From NCBI RefSeq assembly GCF_963259705.1, contig NC_081842.1, positions 94,292,433-94,356,432 of the forward strand: DNA of 64,000 nucleotides, in the 5' to 3' direction. Position numbers and translations under genes: made by a program. Shown piece by piece: positions 33,020 to 43,592 of this stretch. The notes beneath the pieces were generated by a model, which was not told the DNA's origin, searched no databases, and saw nothing but the letters and a program-made list of their open reading frames with translations. How positions within the stretch are numbered: position 1 is the stretch's first letter; each line of letters opens with the position of its first letter. This DNA comes from Myotis daubentonii (lineage: Eukaryota > Chordata > Mammalia > Chiroptera > Vespertilionidae).

Positions 33020-36000
33020 ATGTGTTATCATGGGACATTTTCAAAGATTGACCACAAATTGGGACACAAGCAAAGTCTCTTCAAATTAAAGAAGATTTAA
33101 ATCATATAAAGAATATAGAAATAAACTACAATAAATGCAATAAAAAATTCATACACTTTGAGGCTAAATAGCATGTTATTAGACTGTGATTGGGTTATGA
33201 AAGACATAAAAGAAGAAAGAAAACACATCCTGGAGACAAATAAAAACACAACAATCCAAACTCTATGGGCCAAAGTGAAACCAGTCCTGAGAGAGAAGTT
33301 CATAGCATTACAGGCTTACCTCAATAAACAAGGAAAACTGGTAATAAATTCTCCAACTCTACAACTTAAATAATTAGAAAGAGAGCAACAAGAAAAGCCC
33401 TGAGTGAGCAGAAGGAAGGAAACAATGAAGACCAGGGCAGAAATAAATGACATAGAGACAAAAAAATCAATAAAACCAAGAGCTGGTTCTTTGAAAAGAT
33501 AAACAAGATTGATGAATCTCTAGCCAGGCTCACTAAGAAGCAAAGAGAGAGGACCCAAATAAACAAAATCAGAAATGAAAGCAGCAAAATAACAGATCCC
33601 ACAGAAATACAAAGGATTGTAAAAAAAAAAAAATACTACGAACAACTCTATTCCAACAAATCTGTCAACCTAGAAGAAATGTACATATTCCAAAAAAATA
33701 CAACCTTCCAAAACTCAATCAGGAAGAATAAAAAAAATCTGAATAGGCTGATAACTCTGGAGGAAATTGAAACAGTAATAAAAACACTTCCAGCAAACAA
33801 AAGCCCTGGGCCAGACAGCTTCAGAGGGGAGCTTTACCAAACTTTCAAAGAAGAATTAAAAACTATCCTCCTCAGACTATTCCAAAAAATTCAAGATGAA
33901 GCAACACTTCCAAGTTTTTTTCTATGAAGCCAGCATTACCCTAATCCCAAAACCAGATAGGGACACTACAAAGAAAGAGAATTATAGGCCAATATCCCTT
34001 ATGGACATAGATGATAAAATCCTCAAAAAATACTAGCAAATCGGATCCAGCATTACATTAGAAAGGCCATACACCAAGACCAAATAGGATTTATTCCAGG
34101 GATGTAATCCTGATACTATATCCGCAAATCAATAAACATGATACAACACATAAACAAATTGAGAGACAAAAATCATATCAATTAAGGCAGAAAAAGCATT
34201 TGACAAAATCAAACACCCTTTCTTGATAAAAACTCTCATAAAAGTGGAATAGAGGGATCATACCTCAACATAATAAAAGCCTTATATGACAAACCTACAG
34301 CCAACCTCACACTCAATGGTCAAAAACTAAAACCATTTCCCCTAAGAACAGGAACAAGACAGGGATGCCACTTTCACCACTCCTGTTTGACATAGTACTG
34401 GAAGTACTAGCCATTGTGATCAGAGAATAAGAAGAAATGAAAAACATCCAAATTGCAAAAGAAGAAGTAAAGTTGTCATTATTCACAGATGACATGATAT
34501 TATACATTGAAAACCCTAAAGACTCCATCATAAGACTAATAGACTGAATAAATGAATTTGGCAATGTAAAAGGATACAAAATTAACACCCTGAAATCTAT
34601 GACTTCTTTATACACCAGTAATGAACTCACAGAAAGAAAAGCTAAAAAACAAATCCCATTTACCATTGCACCAAAAAAATTAAGATACCTAGGAATAAAT
34701 TTAACTAAGGAGGTAAAAGACCTACACTTGGAAAACTACAGAACACTGAAAAAAGAGAGAGGAAGACATAAGCAAATGGAAGAATATACCATGTTCATGG
34801 ATTGATAGAATCAACATCAATAAAATTTCCATACTACCCAAAGAAATCAATAGATTCAATGCAATCCCAATTAAAATACCAACGACATATTTTACAGACT
34901 GAGAATTCCAAAAATTTATATGAAAAAAAGAAGACCCCAAATAGCCACAGCAATTCTGAGGAAAGAAGAACAAAGTTGGAGGGATCACAATACCAGATAA
35001 TCAAGCTATGTTACAAAGCTACTGTTCTCAAAACTGCCTGATCCTGGCATAAGAACAGATAAATAGACCAATGGAACAGAACAGAGAACCCAGAAATTGA
35101 CCCAAGCCATTAATTAATTGACCCAAGCTGAATTAATATTTGAGAAAGGAGGTAAGAGCATACAATGGAGTTAAGATAGTCTTTTCAATAAATGATGTTG
35201 GGAAAATTGTACAGATACATGCAACAAAATGAAACTAGACCACCCACTTACACCATAAACTAAAATAAGCAAAAAATGAATAAATGACTTAAATATCAGA
35301 CAAGAAACCATGAAAATCTTAGAGGAATTCATAGGCAAAATACTAGACATATATTGGAGCAATATCTTTACTGATACAGCTCTTAAGACAAAAGAAACTA
35401 AGGAGAAAATAAACAAATGGGACTACATCAAAATAAAAAGCTTCTGATCAGCAAAAGAAACCATCAACGAAACAACAAGAAAGTCCACTGCATGGGAGAA
35501 CATATTTGCAAATGTTATATCTGATAAGGGTTTAATCTCCAAAATTTATAGGGAATTTACACAACTGAAGAAAAGGAAGATAAACAATGCAATCAAAAAA
35601 TGGGCAAAGGACCTAAATAGACACTTTTTGAAAGTGGACATACAGAAGACCCAGAGATATATGAAAACATGCTCAAAGTCACTAATCATCTGAGAGATGC
35701 AAATCAAAATGACAATGAGATACCATCTCACACCTGTCAGAATGGCTATCATCAACAAATCAACAAAAGACAAGTGCTGGTGAGGATGTGGAGGAAAAGG
35801 AACCCTTGTGCACTGCTGGTGGGAATGCAGACTGGTGAAGCTACTGTGGAGAACATGGAGTTTCCTCAAAAAATGAAAAATGGAACTCTCATTTAACCCA
35901 GTAATTTCACTTCCAGGAATATATCCCAAGAAATCAGAAACGCCCAGGAGAAAGGATATTTGCACCCCTGCATGCATTCATAGCAACACAATTTACCATA

Positions 36001-36471
36001 GATAAGATTTAGAAACAGCCTAAGTGCTCTTCAGCAGATGAGTGGATTAAAAATAGTGGTACATCTTATACGATGGAATTCTATGAAGCTGTAAAAAAGA
36101 AAGAACTCTTACCATTTGCAACAGCATGGATGGACATGGAGAGCATTATGCTGAGCGAAATAAGCCAGTCGATTAAAGATTAATATCACATGATCTTACT
36201 CATTTGTGGAATATAATGAGCAGCATAAACTGATGAACAAAAATAGATCCAAAGACATATAAGCATGGAACAGACCTTCAAACTTCAGATGGGGGAGGGG
36301 GGTAGGTAAGAAATCAACCTAAGGACTTATATGCATGCATATAAGCTTATCAATGGACACAGATAGTATTGGGGTGAGGGCATGTGCTGGGGGTGGGAGT
36401 GGCCTGGGAGAGGTCAATGGGAGGAAAAGGAGACATATTTTAAACAAGAAAGAATTTTTTCAAAAATAAAA
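33020..36471 (+). mobile_element. 5'-truncated L1: broken ORF2 and 3' UTR
   Basis: The element begins inside ORF2. The reverse transcriptase region is visible: 'TLPANKSPGPD' near 33795, 'FTDDMIL' (the FADD-box equivalent, F-T-D-D) near 34482-34500, and the C-terminal segment up to about 36230. The 3' UTR 36290-36471 has 'catgcatataagcttatcaa' and an A-rich tail. Many stops and frameshifts split ORF2 into short frames, so no enzyme is made. The 5' UTR, ORF1 and endonuclease are missing. Moderately old. Confidence 0.92.
33679..33927 (+). pseudogene. L1 ORF2 reverse-transcriptase fragment (longest open piece)
   Basis: An 82-codon open piece at the start of the RT domain. It contains 'ITLEEIETVIKTLPANKSPG' followed by the conserved PD and a region with 'LYQTFKEEL'. 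The frame is lost at the next frameshift near 33920. In an intact L1 this region precedes the palm motifs. Confidence 0.85.
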
Positions 36472-36945
36472 GAAATGTGCTATTTTCCGAAGATTATACA
36501 GCAAATTAAAAATTTTACCAGAGTTTAAAATAAAATTTTCTTGCTCTAGACTATATCTTTTCATTAAACCATGCTGACTATAAACATATTTTTAATTTAT
36601 ATGAACTAATTTATTAAGTTGGAGGTACATATGAATAACTATGACATTCAGTGGTTATTTTTAAAAGTGCAGCCTGTTTTAAATTTTACAACTGCCTCCC
36701 TTTGTTATGAAACACGTGTCCTGATTCTGTATCTTTGCACATGCTATAATCTGGTGGGTACAGACAGTCCAACTTTATAAGAAGGTAGAGGACATTGCAT
36801 ATGAGCCACAACAGGGAGAATTGCTCACATACACACAGTAATACTTATCAAGATATTTCAAGTCATGTTCCTGCGAATCCCCAACTCTAAAATGTTTATC
36901 TCTTAGTATACATATTCCCCCTTGTGATTCACTTTATATATAATA
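36472..36945. other. Unassigned DNA between L1 and Helitron
   Basis: AT-rich sequence with no gene or repeat that I recognise. Confidence 0.5.
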
Positions 36946-37668
36946 CCAGAGGCCCGGTGCACGAAATTTGTGCACTTGGGGGTGGGGTTCCCTCAGCCCA
37001 GCCTGTCCCTCAGTCCGGGACCCCTCAGTGGATGTCCTACTGATGGCCACAGTCTGGCAGTAGAGGCTAGGAGCAGGTGTCCCGTGTATGCGTGTGTGTG
37101 TGTGTGTCTGTCTGTCTGTCTGCTGGGGGCCAGCCCCCAGCCACACTGTGGAGGCTTGGAACAGGCGCCCTTCTCTGTTGATCTCTCAGGCTCCTGGCCT
37201 CCACTGCATGTTGTACTCTCCCTTGAGCTGTGGCCAGGGTGGGGTGCTGCCTGCAGGCTGCCCTTTCCTGCTCTGGGATCGCCGCAGCAACCCAGGAGCA
37301 GGTGCACACAGGAACTGCCTGCAGGCCACCCTTTTCTGCTCACCAATCGCTGGATCGCCAGGGCAACCGGGGTCAGGCCCTGCTGGGTGCTCCCTGTGGG
37401 TGGCACTTTCCTGCTCTCTAATCGCCATGGTGTCCCGGCTGGGGGTGGGCTTAGGTGGCGCAGGGCTTAGGCAGCACACGGGGGTCCCGGCTGGGGGCAG
37501 GGTTGCACACAGGGCATGGATGGCAGCTCGCACTGTCCAGCCCTGCCTGCAGTATGCAAGTTAGCTGCCATCTTTGTTGGCAGCTAATTTGCATATCATG
37601 CTGGTTAGCCAATGGGAGGCGTAGCAAAGGTACAGTCAATTACCATCTTTGTCTATTATTAGATAGGA
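36946..37668 (-). mobile_element. HeliBat-type Helitron, antisense, with CTGG terminus
   Basis: In reverse complement it starts 'tcctatctaataatagacaa' and shares about 110 bp of 5' sequence with the element at 26393. It ends with hairpin 'gtgcacaaatttcgtgcac' and 'cgggcctctgg'. The final tetranucleotide is CTGG, still within the Helitron CTRR consensus. The GC-rich body shows repeated 'gctgcctgcaggc'-type segments, and its long open frames on both strands have no family. Confidence 0.9.
37086..37121. repeat. (GT)n/(CTGT)n microsatellite inside the Helitron
   Basis: GT units change into TCTG units. Variation here would alter the spurious frames around it. Confidence 0.9.
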
Positions 37669-38676
37669 CAATGCTTTATATTATACATGTTCAAAGAATT
37701 GCTCAAAAATAACTCAAATAATTATTCTGATATAAAACAGAGTACAGCTAAAGTTTACTCATATATAAAGGTCGATTGTGTAGATTATCTCTTGGAAAAA
37801 ATAAAGCCAGGACAGGTTTAAAAGGCTTATTCACAGACTGTCTGTGAAAATGGGTCTTATTTTGTTTCATGTTATGTTTGTCTGTCTGTTTGTTTTCCCC
37901 TCTGAGTAAACTGATTGGTTGGAAGTCCTCAAAGGGCACTTTACCCTTGGACAGGCTGAGTTAGGGAAGGCAATTGAAGGGTGTTTTCTGAAAAAGCTTT
38001 AACTTCAGCTATAAAGTAAACATTACATACTCTTTGGCTAGGAATGATAGCTGCTATTGCCCTTTTAATAAATCTGGGTATACACTAAGACCCTTGTTAT
38101 GATTTGCCAATATATGCATTTTTAAACAGCAGCTTCATTTTTCATGCAACTTCCTCTCCTCTATTTTCTAAGTAACCCAATAGATACTTTAAAAAAGCAA
38201 AACAAAACTACTTGAATTAGGAAGAACAGATTAATGCCCAATTTAGATATGTTTAAAGTAGGTCTGTGGAGAACTTGTAAGCCACATTACTAGTGGACAT
38301 TTTATTGTCCATAACTGTTATTATCTTGTACCTAATACTAATCTATCTGACAAGTAGCCTTCCAGAATAGCTCTCTTTTTAATATATTTTCTATATATTA
38401 CCGCCTTTTTAGATATAATTTGTATGTGACTTTACTTTCAAGCAAACCTTTTAATTTTTCTAAGGCTTTATTTTTTTGGAGTGGTTTTAAATTCGCAACA
38501 AAATGAAAGGAAGTATAGAGATTTACATTTTATCCAACCCACACAAATGCATAGCCTCCCCTATTATCAATACCCCTTATCAGAATAGTACATTTACTAC
38601 AATTGATAAACCTAAATTGATACATCATAATCAACTATAGTTTGCACTGTAGTTCACACTATAGGTTTGGAAAAAA
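37669..38676. other. Unassigned AT-rich DNA
   Basis: 1 kb with no gene or repeat recognised. The later part (38460-38670, 'acacaaatgcatagcctccc') may already belong to old antisense L1 sequence. Confidence 0.45.
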
Positions 38677-38907
38677 TCTCTCTATATAAAAGCCTAAATG
38701 ACCATTAGACCCGTCAATGACACACTGACCACCAGGGAGCAGATGCTCAACACAGGAACTACCCCCTGGTGGTCAGTACACCCCCACAGCCAACCTCCTG
38801 TGGCCAGCCAACCTTCTACTGTCCCTCCTAGCTGGCCCCCATTACCCCGATATCTGGCCAGGCTGAGGAACCCCACCCAAGCTTGAATTTGTGTACCAGG
38901 CCTCTAG
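38677..38907 (+). mobile_element. HeliBat-type Helitron with internal inverted repeat
   Basis: The 5' end 'tctctctatataaaagccta' and the 3' end 'ccaggcctctag' with T next show a Helitron. The last hairpin is eroded ('cttgaatttgtgtac'). Inside, 'ctgaccaccaggg' (about 38725) and 'ccctggtggtcag' (about 38764) form an inverted pair, and the first arm is repeated in the elements at 39588 and 61578. No coding capacity. Confidence 0.85.
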
Positions 38908-39587
38908 TGTATAATTATATGTATCCATCATTATAATATCATGCAGAGAATTTTCACTGTCTCAAAATCCTCTGTGTTCTTTCTGTTCATCTGTGCCCAC
39001 ACCCAACCTCTGTCAACCACTGATTTTGTTAGTCTCCATAGTTTTATCTTTTACAGAATGTCATAGAGTAGAAATCACACAGTAGTAGTGATTTCAGATT
39101 GATATATTTCATTTCGTAATATGGATTTAAGGTCCTTCATGTCTTTTCATGACAGTTTACTTCTTTTCGTTGCTCAATAATATTATATTGTCTGGATGTA
39201 GCTCAGTTTGTTCATCCATTCACCTAATAATGGATATCTTGGTTTCTTCCAAGTTTTGGTAATTAGAATAAACCCGCTATAAACATCCATGTGCAGGTTT
39301 TTGTGTGGACATAAGTTTTCAAATATTTTGAGCAAATTCAAGGGAGCACAATTGCTGGAGCATATGGTTTAAAAGTATGTTTAGTGTTGCAAGAAGCTGC
39401 CAAACTATCTTCTAAAGTAGCTGTACCATTTGCATTCCAGGCGGAAATGAATGAGAGTTCCTATTGCACCTGTGCTCACCAGCATATAGTTGTCAGTATT
39501 CCTGATTTTAGACATTCTGATAGGTTTATGGTTGTATCTGATTCTTATTTCAAAATGTATTTTCCTGCAGACATAACATGTGAAGCA

Positions 39588-39892
39588 TCCTATATAATAA
39601 AAGGCTTATATGCAAACTGTCCCCTCAGGAGTTCGACTGGGAGACCGGGAGTTTGATTGCTTGCTATGATGTGTGCTGACCACCAGGGGGTGGCGCGAAT
39701 ATGGTGGGAGACCAGCGGCGGTGGCGGGGCACTGAGGGAGCAAGGGAAGAAGGACGCAGGGCGGCCTAGGGACCCTACCTGTGCACGAATTTCATGCACA
39801 GGAGGAGGTGTGTCCCTCAGCCCAGCCTGCAATCTCTCCAATCTGGGACCCCTCAAGGGATGTCCTCTTTATTACCTCTTTATTAGATAGGA
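39588..39892. mobile_element. Palindromic Helitron fusion (two 5' ends, one shared hairpin)
   Basis: The left end 'tcctatataataaaaggctt' is a HeliBat 5' end on the plus strand. The right end 'cctctttattagatagga' is a HeliBat 5' end on the minus strand. In the middle (39781-39799) a single hairpin 'gtgcacgaatttcatgcac' is not followed by CTAG. The sequence continues as the minus-strand element would ('ccctcagcccagcctg', 'gggacccctcaagggatgtc'), as in 36946-37668. It sits inside L1 sequence, and the L1 resumes after it with about 10 bp missing. Confidence 0.75.
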
Positions 39893-39978
39893 TGCCTATT
39901 TGCCATTCATATATCTTCTTTGGTGAGGTGTCTTCTTAAGGTCTTTGGCTCATTTTTTATTTGGGTTGTCAGTTTTAA

Positions 39979-40177
39979 AAAATATATTTTTATTAATTTC
40001 AGAGAGGAAGTGAGAAGGAAAGAGAGACACATCAATGATGAGAGAGAATCATTAACTGCCTCCTGCATGCCCCCTACTGGGGATTGAGCCCACAAGCCAG
40101 GAACAGCCCTTGACCAAACCTGGGACCATTCAGTCCTCAGACCAATGCTCTATCCACTGAGTGAAACCAGCTAGGGC
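39979..40177 (-). mobile_element. VES-related SINE, antisense, with 17-bp target duplication
   Basis: The reverse complement has 'gccctagctggtttcactca', an altered B-box region and an AATAAAAATATAT tail. Perfect duplication 'tgggttgtcagttttaa' lies at 39962-39978 and 40178-40194. Internal changes make it older than the VES copies at 43378 and 63353. Confidence 0.94.
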
Positions 40178-40920
40178 TGGGTTGTCAGTTTTAAGAATTC
40201 TTTGTATATTTTGGATACGACTTTTAGTGGGACTGTCCTTTGCAAATATTTTCTTTTTGCAAAATGAGGCTTGTCTTCCCATTCTCTTAACAGTGTCTTT
40301 CACAGAGCAGGAATGCTAAATTTTAATGATATCTAGCTGATCAATTCTTTCTTTCATGGATAATGCCTTTGGTGATATTTATAAAAAGGCATCACCACAT
40401 CCATGGTCATCTAGGCTTGCTCCTATGTTATCTTCTAGGAGGTTTATAGTTTTGTTTGTATTTTACATGTAGGTCTGTGATTCATTTTGAGTTAAGTTTT
40501 AGTGAAGTCTACAAGATCTGTGTGTAGATTTATCTTCTTTTACATGGATGTCTAGTTGTTTCAGCATCATTTATTGAGAAGAATATCTTTGGTTCATTGC
40601 ATTGCCTTTTCTGTTCTGTCAAAAATCAATTGGCTATATTTATGAGGGTCTATTTCTGGACTCTATTCCATTGGTCTACTTGTCTATTCCCTTGCCAATA
40701 TCACACTATCCTTATTGCTCTCATTTTCTTAGTAAGTATTAAAGTTGAATAGTGTCTATCTTCCAACTTTGATTTCTGTTTTTGTTTTCTTTCAGTATTA
40801 TTTTGGCTATTCTGAGTCTTTTGCCTCTGCATTGAAACTTTAGAACCAGTTTGTGGGTATCCACAAAACTCTTTTCATACCCAAATCTTATAAAATGTAT
40901 ATATCTTTCAATACAACACA

Positions 40921-41143
40921 TTTCAGCTGTTTTTTTTAATAAGTTTATACAATGTGCTTGCAGACTTTTAAGTTATATTACAGATACAATTGATAGAATG
41001 TCAAAATGATAAGGTGTCCAAAAGGAGATATGTTACTGGCCCCAGAAGAGGACAGATGCCATATTACTACATGCAAAGCAATGTTTGTTAATGGCCATAC
41101 TAATTGGTGATCACAAAATGATGAAGTATATTAACCCTAACAT
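40921..41143. other. Unassigned DNA
   Basis: No gene or repeat recognised. Confidence 0.5.
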
Positions 41144-41515
41144 CATGAGGTCTTCTTTTTTTTTCTTTTTAATTAAATCTTTATTGTTCAGATTATTACA
41201 TTTGTTCCTTTTTTTCCCCCTCCCATAACTCCCCTCCTCCCAGTTCCCGCCCCACCCTCCGCCCTCACTCCCCACCCACTGTCCTCATCCATAGGTGCAC
41301 GATTTTTGTCCAGTCTCTTCCCACATCTCCCACACCCCTTTCCCCCCCAAGAATAGTCAGTCCATTCCCTTTCTATGTCCCTGATTCTATTATAATCAAC
41401 AGTTCATTCTGTTCATCAGATTATTTATTCACTTGATTCTTAGATTCACTTGTTGATAGATGCATATTTGTTGTTCATAATTTGTATCTTTACCTTTTTC
41501 TTCCTCTTCCTCTTC

Positions 41516-42364
41516 TTAAAGGATACCTTTCAGCATTTCATATAATCCTGGTTTGGTGGTGATGAACTCCTTTAGCTTTTCCTTATCTGTGAAGCTCTTT
41601 ATCTGACCTTCAATTCTGAATGATAGCTTTGCTGGATAAAGTAATCTTGGTTGTAGGTTCTTGGTATTCATCACTTTGAATATTTCTTGCCACTCCCTTC
41701 TGGCCTGCAAAGTTTCTGTTGAGAAATCAGCTGACAGTCGTATGGGTATGCCCTTGTAGGTAACTGAGTTACTTTCTCTTGCTGTTTTTAAGATTCTCTC
41801 TTTATCTTTTGCTCTTGGCATTTTAATTATGATGTGTCTTGGTGTGGTCCTCTTTGGATTCCTTTTGTTTGGGGTTCTCCGTGCTTCTTGGACCTGTAAG
41901 TCCATTTCTTTCACCAGGTGGGGGAAGTTTTCTGTCATTATTTCTTCAAATAGGTTTTCAATATCTTGCTCTCTCTCATCTTCTGGCACCCCTATAATTC
42001 TGATGTTGGTACGCTTGAAGCTGTCCCAGAGGCTCCTTACACTATCCTCGCATTTTTGGATTCTTTTTTCATTTTGCTTTTCCGGTTGGATGTTTTTTGC
42101 TTCCTCGCATTTCAAATCATTGACTTGATTCTTGCGCTCCTCTGGTCTGCTGTCGGGAGTCTGTATAATATTCGTTATTTCAGTCCGTGTGTGCTTACTT
42201 TCTAGTTGGTTCCCCAATATAAGATCGAGGGTCTTATTAGTTTTCATATAGATCTCATTAAGTTTATCGGCAGCTTCTAAACAGTTCTTGAGAGACCTTA
42301 AAAGTGTGGTTCTGAACTCTATTTCTTCCATTGACAACTTTGTCCTGTTTCTTTGTCTCCGCAT
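41516..42364 (-). CDS. HAL1-like ORF1p, RNA-binding LINE protein (282 aa, intact)
   Basis: The protein matches L1 ORF1p in order. The N-terminal 1-55 is polar ('MRRQRNRTKLSMEEIE'). A coiled-coil-like region covers about 55-115 and would give trimers. An RRM-type domain covers about 118-190, with 'NIRIIGVPEDEREQDIENLF'. The C-terminal domain covers about 190-280, with 'PRHIIIKMPRAKDKERIL', 'GIPIRLSADFSTETLQARRE', 'RLLYPAKLSFRIEG' and 'KSFTDKEKLKEF'. Intact ORF1p coats its own RNA and acts as a chaperone in the cytoplasmic RNP. The start is the ATG at 42364, the first in frame. No stop or frameshift is present, unlike the other two copies in the window. Confidence 0.9.
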   Translation of the reverse strand: MRRQRNRTKLSMEEIEFRTTLLRSLKNCLEAADKLNEIYMKTNKTLDLILGNQLESKHTRTEITNIIQTPDSRPEERKNQVNDLKCEEAKNIQPEKQNEKRIQKCEDSVRSLWDSFKRTNIRIIGVPEDEREQDIENLFEEIMTENFPHLVKEMDLQVQEARRTPNKRNPKRTTPRHIIIKMPRAKDKERILKTARESNSVTYKGIPIRLSADFSTETLQARREWQEIFKVMNTKNLQPRLLYPAKLSFRIEGQIKSFTDKEKLKEFITTKPGLYEMLKGIL

Positions 42365-43096
42365 TTTGTTATGCTTCCTTGGTGCACCGCCTAGTGGTCT
42401 TTGTTCGCAGTCTTATAGATAAATCTTGATTGTTGTAGCTAATTCCAGGGAGGGTTTGACCTCCAGGCCAAGTGGCTATGAGAATCAGCTGTGTCAGCAG
42501 TGAGAGAACTTCTGTCCTCTAGGGAGGTGCTAATCTAGCCTTTGCCTGAGGCTATCCGGCAAATGCCTTTGCCTGAGGCTATCCGGCAAATGCCTCTGTG
42601 CAGGGCTTGGGCGGGGCGGGTTGCACAGGATCAACAGGGTGGGCCGGAGAGAGCAGTTATGGCGGCTCTCAGTCCTGTCCCAAGGGGCTCTGCCTCTCTG
42701 AGTCCCAGCACCCGCTGCAAAGCTCGGAGAGAAAGCTGCACTCGCTCTGACCGAAGCCAGACAGTCCCGCTTCTCCCGTTTGAGTCTGGGTCCCTAGAGA
42801 CTCGCCCGGATCTGGAGCTCAGAGTCTGCGACTCCCGCCCAATTGAAAACAACAACCGCGCCCTCCACCGCCAGCCTGCTCCGCGCACTCCGCACCTCAG
42901 AATATGACTTCAGCACTGCGCCTCCTCTGAGTGTCCGTATGCGTTTCTCTTTCCTCCTAGTTGTAGGACTTGCACTCAGCCAGCGTTCCTGTGGTTCTGG
43001 GTGATGTCCCTTCCGTTTTTTGGTTTCACTTTTGAAATAGTTGTTCAAAGCAGCAAACTCCGGCGTTAACCTATGCCACCATCTTGGTTCTCTCTC
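42365..43096 (-). promoter_or_regulatory. GC-rich 5' UTR / candidate internal promoter of HAL1-like element
   Basis: From the 5' end at 43096 the sequence is GC-rich with many CpG between about 42600 and 42950, unlike the AT-rich flanks. L1-type elements carry an internal Pol II promoter here. The early 'caagatggtg' matches a YY1-site core (AAGATGG) found near the 5' end of human L1. Promoter activity is inferred. Confidence 0.6.
42539..42592 (-). repeat. 27-bp tandem duplication in the HAL1-like 5' UTR
   Basis: Two perfect units, each opening 'cctttgcctgaggctatccg' on the plus strand (42539-42565 and 42566-42592). L1-type 5' UTRs often vary by such tandem units, which may alter promoter strength. 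Confidence 0.93.
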
Positions 43097-43377
43097 CATG
43101 AGGTCTTCTTAACAATAGAGTTCATCATCTTAAATTCCTTGATCCCATTCATATTACTCAATTATCTGGATATCTTTGGAACAGAACCATACTCCAAAAT
43201 TAAAATTTTGCTATAGTTTTTGTCCGTTGAAGAAACAAAGAAGTCTGAGAAAACCTGGTGCAAAACACATTTCACTGGGTGATCCCTGCACAACAGTTGA
43301 TGCTCCAAGGGACATTTGGCAAATCTTGTGTTAGCAGGCCTGAGAAGCCTTTTGGCCATTTACCATGTGGCAATTTT

Positions 43378-43592
43378 TTTAAAAATATATTTTATTGATT
43401 TTTTACAGAGAGGAAGGGAAAGGGATAGAGAGTTAGAAACATTGATGAGAGAGAAACATCGATTAGCTGCCTCCTGCACACCCGCCACTGGGGATGTGCC
43501 CGCAACCACGGTACATGCCCTTGACCGGAATCGAACCTGGGACCTTTCAGTCCGCAGGCCGACGCTCTATCCACTGAGCCAAACCGGTTTTG
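43378..43592 (-). mobile_element. VES-type SINE, antisense, little diverged
   Basis: In reverse complement: 'ggtttggctcagtggataga' (A box), 'aggttcgattccggtcaag' (B box), 'gaggcagctaatcgatgttt', 'aatcaataaaatatattttt'. Flanks 'gcaattttttt' and 'gctaattttttat' are a probable imperfect target duplication. Box elements are intact. Confidence 0.95.

Larger units (their letters stand above)
38915..40920 (-). mobile_element. Old antisense L1 (L1MA/MB-like) with a Helitron fusion and a SINE inside
   Basis: The plus strand carries the familiar antisense ORF2 3' text: 'gctgccaaactatcttctaa', 'cattctgataggtttatggt', 'catatatcttctttggtgag', 'tattgagaagaatatctttg', 'tctattccattggtctactt', 'gaaactttagaaccagtttg'. 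It is interrupted by a Helitron pair at 39588-39892 and a SINE at 39979-40177. All frames are broken. Confidence 0.85.
41158..43096 (-). mobile_element. Full-length HAL1-like LINE with intact ORF1 and no ORF2
   Basis: A perfect 14-bp duplication 'catgaggtcttctt' (41144-41157 and 43097-43110) bounds a 1.94-kb insertion. On the minus strand it begins 'gagagagaaccaagatggtg', has a GC-rich 5' UTR of about 730 bp, an intact 282-codon ORF1 (42364-41516), a 3' UTR of about 355 bp and an A-rich tail. ORF1 is followed at once by the tail, so ORF2 is lacking. The L1 machinery must act in trans. The perfect target duplication and open frame argue for a young insertion. Confidence 0.93.

Noticed and set aside
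36970..37470. 166-codon plus-strand frame with a Cys-Val-Cys run
   Set aside because: The run comes from a (GT)n microsatellite and the frame is inside a Helitron, with equally long frames on the other strand.
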